In this document: positions 1 to 15,831 of the stretch, one piece after another
Position numbering within the stretch: position 1 is the stretch's first letter
Layout of the letters: every line of letters begins with the position of its first letter
DNA from: Microbacterium lemovicicum
GTDB taxonomy: Bacteria; Actinomycetota; Actinomycetes; Actinomycetales; Microbacteriaceae
Assembly (NCBI RefSeq): GCF_003991875.1
Contig: NZ_CP031423.1
Coordinates: 806,001-870,000 of the forward strand
Length of the DNA stretch: 64,000 nt
Direction: 5' to 3'
Made by a program: the position numbers and the translations under genes
Notes under the pieces: generated by a model
Databases searched by the model: none
What the model was told of the DNA's origin: nothing
What the model saw: the letters and a program-made list of their open reading frames with translations, nothing else

Positions 1-287
1 ATCGCCGCGTAGATCACCGCGAAACGCGCGAGCACGCCCCATCCGCCGCCCTGCGCGGTGGAGCGGGAGGCGCGCGTCGCCTCCTGCTGGATGCCGGACA
101 GGCCCGACACGACGAGGTAGACGATCGACCAGAAGACGCTGAAGACGACGTACTGCGCCTGGTCGACGAAGGCCGGGACCGCGGCCTGGATGATGTAGCC
201 GATGCCGCCGGCGACCGCGGTCGCGCCGAGGATGTACGCGAGGCCCCCGCCGGAGCGCTCGGGCGCCGCGGCGGAGTTCTCAGACAA
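1..287 (-). CDS. Polysaccharide flippase-like membrane protein, N-terminal part only
   Basis: The gene enters from the left edge, so only about the first 95 residues are seen. After a short polar start the reading frame gives two strongly hydrophobic segments (AYILGATAVAGGIGYII and YVVFSVFWSIVYLVVSGLSG), the second followed by IQQEATRA. This resembles the first helices of MATE/Wzx-type oligosaccharide flippases, and the position after a GT2 and DUF2304 fits export of a lipid-linked sugar. The start is probably TTG at 287, eight bases inside the preceding gene; no ATG or GTG is available near the junction. Family assignment is an inference from a fragment. Confidence 0.55.
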   Translation of the reverse strand, partial: MSENSAAAPERSGGGLAYILGATAVAGGIGYIIQAAVPAFVDQAQYVVFSVFWSIVYLVVSGLSGIQQEATRASRSTAQGGGWGVLARFAVIYAA

Positions 288-711
288 CGGGCGGCTCGCT
301 GCGGCCGATCGGAGCCGCGTCGGCGACGCCCTCGGCGGGGCGTCGGAGCGCGGGGGAGTCCAGCTCGTCCACGCGGGCGGTCAGATGCTCCAGCTGCGTG
401 CGGAGGATCGTCACCTCCTCCGCGGTGCGGCGGATCTCCTCCTCGGCCTGCGACAGCTCCCACGACAGGTGCAGGGCGACGCCGAGAAGCAGAACGATCG
501 CGATGGCGAAGAGCAGGTTGGCCGGCAGCTCCACCCCGACGACGCGGGTGAGTCCCTGCAGGAGCTGGGGGAAGATGCCGAGCACGAGCACGCCGACGCC
601 GATGACCAGCCAGAGAGCGGCGTACTTCTCGCGGAGGCGCCGCGTCAGCAGCATCGCGATGACGACGACGATGAGGACGAGTGAGAGGGCGATGCCCAGG
701 AAGACGATCAT
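280..711 (-). CDS. DUF2304 family membrane protein
   Basis: This 143-residue protein has three hydrophobic segments (around residues 1-20, 31-50 and 63-83), then a heptad-like charged stretch (SQAEEEIRRTAEEVTILRTQ) that looks like a coiled coil ending in an acidic tail. That layout is typical of DUF2304 proteins, which are usually found beside dolichol-phosphate-mannose-synthase-like glycosyltransferases and are thought to act with them at the membrane. Here it overlaps the upstream GT2 by 4 bp (708-711) and the downstream flippase-like gene by 8 bp, so the three are probably translationally coupled. Its biochemical role is unknown. Confidence 0.85.
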   Translation of the reverse strand: MIVFLGIALSLVLIVVVIAMLLTRRLREKYAALWLVIGVGVLVLGIFPQLLQGLTRVVGVELPANLLFAIAIVLLLGVALHLSWELSQAEEEIRRTAEEVTILRTQLEHLTARVDELDSPALRRPAEGVADAAPIGRSEPPVV

Positions 712-1439
712 GCCGGTCCCCGTTCCCGGCCGGTGGGCCGTCGCATGATGGCGAGGCTGAGGGCGAACGCCGAGCGCAGCAGGTAGACCGTGGAGCCCCA
801 GGCGCCCTGGCTCGGACGCCCGAACGCGCGCGGACGCATCGCGACGGGCACCTGCGTGACGGTCAGACCGGTGTGGCAGGCCGCGACGAGGGAGTCCAGG
901 GTGTCGCCGAGGTACTCGGCCGGGTAGTAGCGGACGTACTGGGCGATGGCGCGGGGTCCGGCGGCGCGGAAGCCGCTCGTGACGTCGGTGAGCCTGGTCT
1001 TGGCCACCCGCGAGACGATCGCGGCGAGGAGCTTCATCGCCCACTTCCGCGGGCCGCGCACCTGATAGTCCCCGACGTCGCTGAAGCGGGCGCCGATGGA
1101 GATGTCGGCCGTCTCGAGTCCCGCGAGCACGCGGTCGATGTCGGCCGGATTGTGCTGGCCGTCTGCGTCGACCTGGATGGCGCGGCCGTATCCCATGCGC
1201 TGGGCATAGGTGAACCCCGTGCGCATGGCGCCGCCGACGCCGAGGTTGAAGGGGAGGGACAGCACGATGGCCCCGGCCGCGCGGGCCACGGTGGCCGTGG
1301 CATCCATCGATCCGTCATCGACGACCGCGACGTCGTAGCCCCGTCCGGTGCCCAGGATCTCGCGCACCGTGGTGCCGACGTTCTGCTCCTCGTTCCATGC
1401 GGGGACGATGACGAGCACGGAGTCGGCGGGACGGGTCAT
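708..1439 (-). CDS. GT2 family glycosyltransferase, DPM1/dolichyl-phosphate-sugar synthase type
   Basis: The 243-residue GT-A enzyme shows the standard N-terminal VIVPAWNEEQNV, VVDDGSMDAT and QVDADGQHNP motifs; the last carries the metal-binding DxD. It has no C-terminal membrane domain, as in soluble DPM1-like enzymes that load a sugar from a nucleotide donor onto a polyprenyl phosphate. The neighbours (DUF2304, flippase-like protein, secreted LGFP protein) suggest a surface glycan pathway. ATG at 1439 is preferred because a -10-like TACGCT (1449-1454) lies exactly 9 nt upstream, as at three other genes here; GTG at 1448, three codons earlier in frame, is the alternative. Confidence 0.88.
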   Translation of the reverse strand: MTRPADSVLVIVPAWNEEQNVGTTVREILGTGRGYDVAVVDDGSMDATATVARAAGAIVLSLPFNLGVGGAMRTGFTYAQRMGYGRAIQVDADGQHNPADIDRVLAGLETADISIGARFSDVGDYQVRGPRKWAMKLLAAIVSRVAKTRLTDVTSGFRAAGPRAIAQYVRYYPAEYLGDTLDSLVAACHTGLTVTQVPVAMRPRAFGRPSQGAWGSTVYLLRSAFALSLAIMRRPTGRERGPA

Positions 1440-1448
1440 GGTGCTCAC

Positions 1449-1454
1449 AGCGTA
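1449..1454 (-). promoter_or_regulatory. -10 element (TACGCT) of GT2 gene
   Basis: On the minus strand TACGCT lies 9 nt before ATG 1439, the same layout as at 16827, 18277 and 20023. It would give a leader of about 3 nt. No convincing -35 is seen. Confidence 0.35.
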
Positions 1455-1479
1455 TCAACCGAGGGGTGCCGCCCCCGTC

Positions 1480-6201
<4,722 letters not shown>

Positions 6202-6202
<1 letters not shown>

Positions 6203-7611
6203 TGGCCGAGTTCGGCAAGCAGCTGTCGGTCGTCGAGACGACGATCCCGGGCCTGGTGGTCTTCGAGCTCCCCGTCCACGGCGACTCCCGCGGCTGGTTC
6301 AAGGAGAACTGGCAGCGCGAGAAGATGACCGCGCTGGGGCTCCCCGACTTCGGTCCGGTGCAGAACAACATCTCGTTCAACGACGCCGCGGGCACGACCC
6401 GCGGCATCCACGCCGAGCCCTGGGACAAGTGGGTCTCCGTGGCCACCGGGCGCATCTTCGGCGCCTGGGTCGACCTGCGCGAGGGGCCGAGCTTCGGCGC
6501 GGTGTTCACCACCGAGCTCGACCCGTCGCGCGCGATCTTCGTGCCGCGCGGCGTGGGCAACTCGTACCAGACGCTGGCTCCCGACACCGCCTACACCTAC
6601 CTCGTCAACGACCACTGGTCGCCCGACGCGGCGTACTCCTTCCTCAACCTCGCCGACGAGACGGCCGCCATCGCCTGGCCGATCCCGCTCTCCGACGTCG
6701 AGATCTCGCCGAAGGACCTCGCGCACCCGCGGCTCGCGGACGTCACGCCGATCCCTCGCCGCAAGACCCTCGTCATCGGGGCGGGCGGGCAGCTGGGCGC
6801 GGCCCTGCGCAGCGGTTACGGCGAGGACCCCGCGGTGGAGTTCGCCATGCGCGCGGACCTCGATCTGACGGATCCGGATGCCGCGGCCTCCCGCCGCTGG
6901 CGCGATTACGGCACGATCGTCAACGCCGCCGCCTACACGGCCGTCGACACGGCCGAGACCGCGGACGGTCGTCGCGCGGCCTGGGCGTCGAACGTGTCGG
7001 GTCTCGCGACGCTCGCCGGCATCGCCGCCGCCAACGGCATCACGCTCGTCCACGTGTCGAGCGACTACGTCTTCGACGGCTCGCTCGAGCGGCCCTACCG
7101 CGAGGACGACGCCGTGTGCCCGCTCGGCGTCTACGGGCAGACGAAGGCCGCGGGCGACGCGATCGTCGCGACCGTGCCGCGCCACTACATCGTGCGCACC
7201 TCCTGGGTCATCGGCGAGGGAAAGAACTTCGTCCGCACGATGGCCTCGCTGGCCGAGCGCGGCGTCGACCCGCGGGTCGTGGACGACCAGACCGGGCGGC
7301 TCACCTTCACCGAGGACATCGCCCGCGGCATCCGGCACCTTCTTGACGTGGACGCCCCGTACGGCACGTACAACCTGACGGGCGCGGGGGAGCCGACGAC
7401 CTGGGCGGACATCGCCCGCCGCGTGTACGAGCTCACCGGACACGACGCCGAGCGCGTCACCGGGGTCTCGACCGAGGAGTACTTCGCCGGAGCGACCGGA
7501 CCCGTCGCGCCGCGACCAACCAACAGCGTGCTCGACCTCGGCCGGATCGAGGACACCGGGTTCGCGCCGGCCGACGCGGCCGCCTCGCTGGAGTCGTACC
7601 TGCGGGTCTGA
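6202..7611 (+). CDS. rmlCD: Bifunctional dTDP-4-dehydrorhamnose 3,5-epimerase / reductase (RmlC-RmlD fusion)
   Basis: The 469-residue protein joins the last two steps of dTDP-L-rhamnose synthesis. Residues about 1-185 are a cupin RmlC domain: GDSRGWFKE, NNISFN, the catalytic His in TRGIHAEP (H70), GRIFGAWVDLR and the tyrosine pair in DTAYTYLVNDHWSP (131, 133). After a short linker (PIPRRK) residues about 188-469 are an RmlD reductase with GAGGQLG (193-199), NAAAYTAVD, SSDYVFDG and the catalytic Y311/K315 in VYGQTKAAGD. Such fusions are known in Actinobacteria. ATG at 6202 overlaps the rmlB stop. This gene completes a full rhamnose pathway in three cistrons. Confidence 0.95.
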
Positions 7612-7638
7612 AGCGCCCGCACGGCCACCCGCGTCCGT

Positions 7639-7657
7639 GCGCGCCCCGCGGGCGCGC
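7639..7657 (+). terminator. Candidate hairpin after the rml operon
   Basis: GCGCGCCC and GGGCGCGC form an 8-bp perfect stem around a 3-nt loop 28 bp after the rmlCD stop. There is no T run, as is usual in high-GC actinobacteria. Confidence 0.4.
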
Positions 7658-7711
7658 GCTCGGGCGCGCACAGGGGCCGGTCGTAGACTGATCGGCGCCG
7701 CGGCCCAGGTT

Positions 7712-7736
7712 GCGGGAGTGCGCTGCGCACTCCCGC
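7712..7736 (+). other. Second hairpin in the rmlCD-acyltransferase gap
   Basis: GCGGGAGTGCG, a CTG loop and CGCACTCCCGC give an 11-bp perfect stem. It follows a -10-like TAGACT at 7684-7689, so if transcription starts near 7695 the hairpin lies in the leader of the acyltransferase mRNA, about 95 nt before its ATG. It may be a terminator/attenuator or a stabilising structure; the sequence does not decide. Confidence 0.35.
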
Positions 7737-7831
7737 TCCACCCGCCCGGGCTTCCCCCACGCCTCACGGAGATCCGCCATGTGCTCGACCCCGCCTCGCC
7801 CCCGGTGCGGCGTCCCCGCGCGGACGGTCCG

Positions 7832-9952
7832 ATGACCGCCCCCGTGACGGCGGCCCCTCCGGCGGCGGCGCGGCCGCGCGCACCCTTCCGGACGGACATC
7901 CAGGCGCTGCGCGCCGTCGCCATCGGCGCGGTCGTGCTGAACCACCTGTGGCCGACGGTCTTCACCGGCGGCTACGTCGGCGTCGACGTCTTCTTCGTGA
8001 TCTCCGGCTTCCTCATCACCGGGCACCTGTGGGGCGAGCTCGAGCGCACGGGCCGCGTCCGGCTCGGCGCGTTCTACTCGCGGCGCATCCGACGGCTGCT
8101 GCCGGCTGCCCTCCTCGTGCTGACCGTCGCGGCCGCACTGGTCGCCCTGTTCCTGCCCTACACCCGCTGGGCGCGCAACGCCGGCGAGATCGCGGCCAGC
8201 GCCGGCTACGTCGAGAACTGGTTCCTCTCCGCGATGTCGGTCAACTACTCGGCACTCAACGACTCCGCCAGTGTGGCGCAGCACTACTGGTCGCTCTCGG
8301 TGGAGGAGCAGTTCTACCTCATCTGGCCGCTGCTCCTGGCAGGAGCGGTGCTGTGGGGCGGCCGCCGGCTGTCGGGCGCCTCGCCGCGCCGCCGCCGCGC
8401 GTTCACCGCGCTGGCCGTCGTAGGGGTCCTGTCCTTCGCGGCCAGTGTCGTCTTCACCGCCGTGACTCCCGCCCAGGCCTACTTCATCACCTTCACGCGC
8501 GCCTGGGAGTTCGCGGTCGGCGGGCTCATCGCGCTCGGCGCGACGCTGGTGCGCGTCTCGAAGCCGTGGGCGCAGACGCTGAGCCTCGCCGGTGCCGTGG
8601 CCGTCGTCGCGTCGGTCTTCCTCTACGACCACGAGACGGCGTTCCCCGGGGTGGCGGCCGCGCTCCCTGCGTTGGGCACGGCGGCGATCATCATCGCGGG
8701 GACGGTCACGCGCCCGCTGTGGCACACCCGGCTCAGCGCCGCCGCCCCGGTGCAGTGGCTGGGCGGCGTCTCGTACTCGCTGTACCTGTGGCACTGGCCG
8801 CTGATCGTCGTGGCGCCCTTCGCCCTCTCGATGGAGCTGCGCACGCCGGTGAAGATCGGCATCCTGGCCGTGGCGCTGCTGCTCGCCTGGGCGACGAAGA
8901 ACCTCGTCGAAGACCCGGGTCAGCGCTGGCGCTGGTGGTCGGGATCGGTCCGTCGCGCCGTCGGAGGCATGGTCGCCGGCATCCTGGTGGTCCTCCTGTG
9001 TGCGGGGGCGCTCCTCGTCGGCTCGCAGCTGCGCGGCGCGGACGACGTGCCGACGGCGGCCCTTCCGACCGGGTCGTGCGTCGGACCCGATGCCCTCGCG
9101 CCCGGCGCGGACTGCCCCGACGCGTTCGCGGCCCCGGCCTCTGTCGAGATGACGGCCAAGAACGAGTACTTCTACACCCCGCCGGAGTGCGGCGGCTTCC
9201 TCGACATCCTCAGCTACGGCGACAAGCAGACCACCACGCGGTGCGATTTCGGTGCAGGACAGCCCACGGCCGACGTGTGGCTGGTGGGGGACTCCCATGC
9301 GCAGCAGTGGCAGGGCGCCGTGTTCGACCTCGCGCGCGAGCGCGGCTGGCGTGTCACGACGAGCTACTACGGGGGATGCCCGGCGGCCGATGTGGCGTTC
9401 CGCGGCTTCCGCGAGCCGTGGGGCCAGCCCGACATCGATCAATGCGTGCGGTGGTCGCGCGAGGTCGCCGGTGAGATCGCGACCGAACGGCCGCAGATCG
9501 TCTTCACCTCGATGGCGGCCCGAGAGCAGATCGTCGACGACGGCTCCGGCTCTCCCGAGATCGATCAGTTCGCCGCCGGACTGGAGCGCGACTGGACGCG
9601 CTGGGCCGACGCCGGGTCGCAGGTCGTCGCGCTCGCCGACCCGCCCCTCAACGGCGTCGTGCGCAGTCCGGACTGCCTGCTCCTCGCAGGAGACGACCCC
9701 GTCTCGTGCGCGCGGCCGCGCGCCGAGGCGCAGCCGGCCGATCCCCTCGTCGTCGCCGCGCAGGCGATCGACCGACCCGACGTGCGGCTCATCGACCTCA
9801 CCGATCGCTTCTGCGACGCATCCCTCTGCTACGCCGCCGTGGGCGGTCTGCCCGTGTACTACGACGCGGATCATCTCAACCTTCAGTTCGTCCGCCTGCT
9901 CGCCCCGGTCATCGCCTCCACCCTGGACGCAGGCCCCGCGCAGGCGGCCGGG

Positions 9953-9955
<3 letters not shown>
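7832..9955 (+). CDS. Acyltransferase-3 / SGNH fusion (OafA-type O-acetyltransferase)
   Basis: This 707-residue polytopic protein O-acylates a surface glycan or peptidoglycan, by analogy with OafA/OatA. The N-terminal half (to about residue 380) is an acyltransferase-3 domain of ten or eleven helices with the family motifs FRTDIQALRAVAIGAVVLNH, GGYVGVDVFFVISGFLIT, RRIRRLLPAALL and WSLSVEEQFYLIWP. The C-terminal periplasmic half carries an SGNH hydrolase-like domain with GDSHAQQW near residue 485 and DADHLN near the end. ATG at 7832 is chosen because it lies just before the first conserved motif; a much longer in-frame extension is low-complexity Arg/Pro typical of GC-rich intergenic DNA. Substrate is not determinable. 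Confidence 0.9.
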
Positions 9956-11849
<1,894 letters not shown>

Positions 11850-11850
<1 letters not shown>

Positions 11851-11897
11851 TGCACGCGATAGATCCACCCTCGCACCGGAGCGTGATCACCGCATGA
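11850..11897 (+). CDS. 15-residue mini-ORF linking two cistrons
   Basis: An ATG overlapping the stop of the SGNH lipoprotein gene (TGATG at 11848-11852) opens a 15-codon frame (MHAIDPPSHRSVITA) whose TGA overlaps the ATG of the next acyltransferase (ATGA at 11894-11897). It exactly bridges the 43-bp gap. It may be a translational-coupling mini-cistron; a chance ORF cannot be excluded. Confidence 0.25.
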
Positions 11898-13918
11898 CGG
11901 CGGTCACCACCGGCTCGCGGCGGGCGTCGACCCTCCCCGAGCCTGCCGCGGCGTCGCATCGCGCCGACATCGACGGGCTCCGTGCGCTGGCGATCCTGCT
12001 GGTCGTGAGCTACCACGTCTGGTTCGACCGTGTGTCGGGCGGGGTCGACGTCTTCCTGATGATCTCCGCGTACTTCCTCACCGGCTCGCTGGCGCGGCGA
12101 CTCGTCGCGGGCGCACCGCTCGAGCTGGGGCAGTACTGGTCCCGCCGGTTCGCGCGACTCCTGCCGGCGGCGGCGGTCGTCCTGGTCGCCGTGCTCGCCG
12201 CGGTCTGGCTCTGGTACCCCGCATCGGCATGGACCGACGTCTGGGCGCAGACGTGGTCGTCGCTGTTCTACGTGCAGAACGCCGAGCTCGCAGCATCCGC
12301 AGTCGATTACTACGCACGGGATGCCGCATCTCTGAGTCCGCTCCAGCACTTCTGGTCGCTGTCGGTCCAGGGGCAGGTCTTCGTGCTGTGGCCCGTCGCG
12401 ATGCTGCTGACGGGCGGTCTCGCTCGGCGTCGCGGATGGGACGTGCGCCGTACCCTGCTCGTGCTCTTCGCGGGCATCTTCACCCTGTCGTTCCTGTACT
12501 CGGTGTTCCACACGCGCGCGGCGCAGGAGTCGGCCTACTTCGATACGGCGGCCCGGCTGTGGGAGTTCGCCCTCGGCTCCCTGCTGGCCCTCGTCGCCCC
12601 GCGCATCCGGCTCCGCGCGTGGGCCGCGGTCGTCGTGGGATGGATCGGCATCGCCGGGCTGGTGCTCTGCGGCGTGCTGGTCGACGTCCAGGGAGGCTTC
12701 CCCGGCTCCCTCGCCCTGTGGCCCACGCTGAGCGCCGCCGCGGTCATCATCGCGGGGCAGACCGCTTCGCGTGCGGCCCCGGCCGCGTTCCTGGCGAGCC
12801 GCCCGCTCCTGCGCCTGGGCGGCATCGCGTACGCGCTGTACCTCGTGCACTGGCCGATCCTCATCACGTGGCTCGTCGTCAGCGGCGAGCCCCGCGCGGG
12901 CCTCATGTCGGGCGCGGGTGTCATCGCGCTGTCGCTGCTCGCCGCCGTCGTGCTGACCGCGCTCGTCGAACGGCCGATCCAGCGGTCCGCGTGGATCGGT
13001 GCGCGGACAAGACGAAGGATGCTGGCGCTCGCCGTCTCCGCAGCCGTCGTGGCCGTGCCGCTCGCCGTCTGGCAGACCTCCGAGACGGTGCGCGCCGCGG
13101 CGCTGGAGAGCTCGTCCGCCAATCCGGGCGCCGTCGTCCTCCTGCCAGGCGGATCCGGGGTGGGGGGCGACTACGAGACGACGCTGCCCCTTTCGACCAC
13201 CCTGGGCGACGAGTGGGTCGCGCTCGACGGCGCGTGCACGGGTGAGCTCGCCCCGGCGACCGATGTGGTGCGCGAGTCCTGCCTCGAGCAGCGTGCCGAC
13301 GGCGACCGGCGCGGCACCCTCGTCGTCGTGGGCGACTCCCATGCCCAGCAGTGGTCGGGCGCGATGCTCCCGCTCGCGCGCGACCGCGGCTTCGATGTGG
13401 TCGCGCTCCTCAAGGGCGGCTGCTCCTTCGCCGCGGACGAGCCGTACGGCGCGAACATCGAGGGCTGCGATGAGTGGCGCGACGAGGCGATGGCGCACAT
13501 CGCGCGCCTTCAGCCCGACGTCGTCGCCGTGATGGGAACCCGCTCACGCGCGGACGGAGCGGACGAGTACGTGCCCCGCGGGCTCGAGCGGACGATCGCC
13601 GACATGCGAGAGACCGGCGCGGAGGTCATCGTGATGCGCGACAACCCCCGGTTCTCCTTCAACATGTTCGACTGCGCGCAGGAGGCAGCCGATCCGGCGG
13701 AGGAGTGCGCCCTCTCCGCGTCCGACGTGCTGGCCGACACCAACCCCGCGGCGTCGCTCGCCGGCGACGGGGTGCGCGTGATCGACCTGACCGACTACCT
13801 CTGCCCCGACGGCGTGTGCCTTCCGGTCATCGGCGGCGTGTCGGTCTACCTCGACGACAACCACCTGACCGGCACATTCGCGCGCACCCTTGCGGGTGCG
13901 CTCGACCGCGCGCTCTGA
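11894..13918 (+). CDS. Acyltransferase-3 / SGNH fusion, second copy
   Basis: This 674-residue protein has the same architecture as the one at 7832: an N-terminal acyltransferase-3 membrane domain (RADIDGLRALAILLVVSYH, GGVDVFLMISAYFLTG, RRFARLLPAAAVV) and a C-terminal SGNH-like domain with GDSHAQQW near residue 480 and DDNHLTG near the end. It differs in the active-site region: WSLSVQGQVFVLWP replaces the usual SVEEQFYLIWP, so it is a paralogue of a different subtype, not a recent duplicate. It presumably O-acylates another position or polymer. Start ATG 11894 is coupled to the mini-ORF upstream; it is the last gene of the glf run. Confidence 0.88.
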   Translation: MTAVTTGSRRASTLPEPAAASHRADIDGLRALAILLVVSYHVWFDRVSGGVDVFLMISAYFLTGSLARRLVAGAPLELGQYWSRRFARLLPAAAVVLVAVLAAVWLWYPASAWTDVWAQTWSSLFYVQNAELAASAVDYYARDAASLSPLQHFWSLSVQGQVFVLWPVAMLLTGGLARRRGWDVRRTLLVLFAGIFTLSFLYSVFHTRAAQESAYFDTAARLWEFALGSLLALVAPRIRLRAWAAVVVGWIGIAGLVLCGVLVDVQGGFPGSLALWPTLSAAAVIIAGQTASRAAPAAFLASRPLLRLGGIAYALYLVHWPILITWLVVSGEPRAGLMSGAGVIALSLLAAVVLTALVERPIQRSAWIGARTRRRMLALAVSAAVVAVPLAVWQTSETVRAAALESSSANPGAVVLLPGGSGVGGDYETTLPLSTTLGDEWVALDGACTGELAPATDVVRESCLEQRADGDRRGTLVVVGDSHAQQWSGAMLPLARDRGFDVVALLKGGCSFAADEPYGANIEGCDEWRDEAMAHIARLQPDVVAVMGTRSRADGADEYVPRGLERTIADMRETGAEVIVMRDNPRFSFNMFDCAQEAADPAEECALSASDVLADTNPAASLAGDGVRVIDLTDYLCPDGVCLPVIGGVSVYLDDNHLTGTFARTLAGALDRAL

Positions 13919-13934
13919 CCGGGCCCTGATGATG

Positions 13935-13965
13935 GAGCGGGCGACGCGCAGCGCGTCGCCCGCTC
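13935..13965. terminator. Bidirectional terminator hairpin
   Basis: A perfect 14-bp stem (GAGCGGGCGACGCG and its complement) with a 3-nt CAG loop lies between the convergent stops of the acyltransferase (13918) and the cell-wall-binding protein (13984). The position and symmetry suit termination from both sides. Confidence 0.75.
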
Positions 13966-13983
13966 GCCTCGGCGGGTGATGTG

Positions 13984-15759
13984 TCAACGCGTCGCCGCGC
14001 GGGCGAACAGTCGTACGAAGTCGGTCACCGACGCGTCGGAGCCGAGGACGATGATCTTTCCGGGCTTCAGCCTGGCGAGTTCATCGGTGATGTCCTGCGA
14101 CATCGTGTCACCGCTGGTCAGCAGCACGGGGGCGCCGACGCTTCCTGCGGCTGGGGCGCCGGAGAGGGCGTCGGGGAACTTCCACCCGTTGGCGAGATAG
14201 ACCACCGGGACGCCGGGCGCGAAGGTCGCCGCCGAGACCGCCGCGGAGGTGGCGAACCGATCGGCTCCGGCAAGCCGATCGACGCGCGCGGCGTACGCCC
14301 GCGCGGTCGACAGCACGCTGTCGCTCACCGAAGCAGCGGAGCCGAGGACGACGATCTTCGCGGGCTTGAGGCGGGTGAGCTCCGCCGAGACGCTGCTCGA
14401 AAGGCTCGATCCGTCGGTGAGCAGAACCGGGCCACCGAGGGTACCCGCGGCAGCCGCTCCCGAGAGCGCGTCGGGAAACTTCCACCCGTTCGCCAAATAC
14501 GCGACCGGCACGCCCGGCGAGAAGGACGCGGCGGACACCGCGGCAGAGGTCTCGAAGCGGTCATCGCCGGCCGTCCGCTCCACGGTCGTGGCGTATCGAG
14601 TCAAGGAGGTGACGACGCCTGCACCGACGGAAGCCTCGGAGCCGAGCACCACGATCTTCGCCGGAGTGAGACGTGCGAGCTCGTCCGCGATGACGGTGGG
14701 CAGGCTCTCCCCGTCCGTCAGGAGGACGGGGCCGCCGAGAGCGCCGGCAGCAGCGGCTCCCGAGAGCGCGTCGGGGAACTTCCAGCCGTTCGTCACGTAG
14801 GCCACAGGGACGCCGGGCGCGAACGTCGCCGCCGACACGGCTGCCGATGTCTGAAAACGATCGTCACCCGCCAGGCGGGTCGCCGGCGCCGCGCCGACGG
14901 GAACGACACCTCCAGCGACTCCTTCGCGATGCTGACCGGCGACGACCTTGACGAGTGCCGCGGATTCCACAGTGGTTGCACCCTCCCACCACTCCTCTGC
15001 GACCGGTGCCATGGGGTCGAGACCCTCGTACCCGACCGTGTACTCGCCGGGAGGCAGTGCCACCGAGTACGGCACGATGTCGTCGTGGAAGAGGTCTGCG
15101 GCAAGACCAGGAAGGCGCACCCACTCGGCGCCGTCCCGCTCGTAGAGTCGCGCGCCCGCCACGTCGGATGTCGCACCCGGCGCCAGCCCGGACGCGCCGA
15201 GGGTGCCGGAGATCCGCGAGTCGAGCGATCGCGCAGTCGCCGTGAGGCCCACCTGCTGCTCACCATCGGCGAGGGTGATGGAGGAACCCGACCCGAAGCG
15301 GAGGAACTGGACGGACGTCAGCGGTGACTTCTCGGTGTTCTGTCCGTCGAAGCCCGACGTCCCCACCGCGACACGATACGTACCCGCCGGCAGGCCTGCG
15401 TAGCCGAAGTGGATGCTCTTGCTGAAGATGGCGTCGCCGAGCACCGAGTAGACCTTCTGGCCGTCCTCGCTGGTGAGCCAGGCCGTGTAGCTCCGGTTCC
15501 CGGGGTGCGCGGCGAGCAGAGCCGTGACATCCATGTTTCCGGAGATCCGAGCGGTTCCGCCGGGCGGCAGGTCGTCTGTGCGTGCAGGCATGAGCGTGCT
15601 GCCGACGGCCTCAGCGCGGTCCGGTGCCGCGACCGATCCGGCCGTCATCGCCCCGGCGACGAGCAGCACGGCGGCGATCACCGCCGTGGATCGACGGATG
15701 CGGATGTGGGCACGGGTGAACAACGACAAGACGACCCCCTGGTTTCGGGAGCGCAGCAT
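13984..15759 (-). CDS. Secreted protein with three cell wall binding type 2 repeats
   Basis: The 591-residue protein has a long signal peptide (TAVIAAVLLVAGAMTAGSVAA) and an N-terminal half with beta-rich, carboxypeptidase-regulatory-like segments (SGNMDVTALLAAH, YAGLPAGTYRVAVG, SVALPPGEYTVGYEG). From about residue 305 it has three tandem CWB2 repeats starting at RLAGDDRFQTSAAVSA, RTAGDDRFETSAAVSA and RLAGADRFATSAAVSA, each with NGWKFPDALSGA, GxPVLLTxG and KIVVLGSxASV. In clostridia CWB2 modules anchor proteins non-covalently to anionic wall polymers; here the module probably retains the protein at the wall. ATG 15759 is used, not TTG 15789, because a TATATT -10 covers the latter. Confidence 0.88.
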   Translation of the reverse strand: MLRSRNQGVVLSLFTRAHIRIRRSTAVIAAVLLVAGAMTAGSVAAPDRAEAVGSTLMPARTDDLPPGGTARISGNMDVTALLAAHPGNRSYTAWLTSEDGQKVYSVLGDAIFSKSIHFGYAGLPAGTYRVAVGTSGFDGQNTEKSPLTSVQFLRFGSGSSITLADGEQQVGLTATARSLDSRISGTLGASGLAPGATSDVAGARLYERDGAEWVRLPGLAADLFHDDIVPYSVALPPGEYTVGYEGLDPMAPVAEEWWEGATTVESAALVKVVAGQHREGVAGGVVPVGAAPATRLAGDDRFQTSAAVSAATFAPGVPVAYVTNGWKFPDALSGAAAAGALGGPVLLTDGESLPTVIADELARLTPAKIVVLGSEASVGAGVVTSLTRYATTVERTAGDDRFETSAAVSAASFSPGVPVAYLANGWKFPDALSGAAAAGTLGGPVLLTDGSSLSSSVSAELTRLKPAKIVVLGSAASVSDSVLSTARAYAARVDRLAGADRFATSAAVSAATFAPGVPVVYLANGWKFPDALSGAPAAGSVGAPVLLTSGDTMSQDITDELARLKPGKIIVLGSDASVTDFVRLFARAATR

Positions 15760-15787
15760 CGCGGTCCCGCTCGATGCAGACGCGGCC

Positions 15788-15793
15788 AATATA
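15788..15793 (-). promoter_or_regulatory. -10 element (TATATT) of the CWB2-repeat gene
   Basis: On the minus strand TATATT lies in an unusually AT-rich spot of this GC-rich DNA. It would start transcription near 15781 and leave a leader of about 22 nt with a GAGCGGG purine run before ATG 15759. Confidence 0.5.
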
Positions 15794-15831
15794 TCAGTCG
15801 CGTCGCACTGCGATCCTTCGGCTCAACGCCG

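Noticed and set aside
15759..15789. TTG 15789 as the start of the CWB2-repeat protein
   Set aside because: The codon overlaps a TATATT -10 element, and ATG 15759 gives a normal signal peptide.
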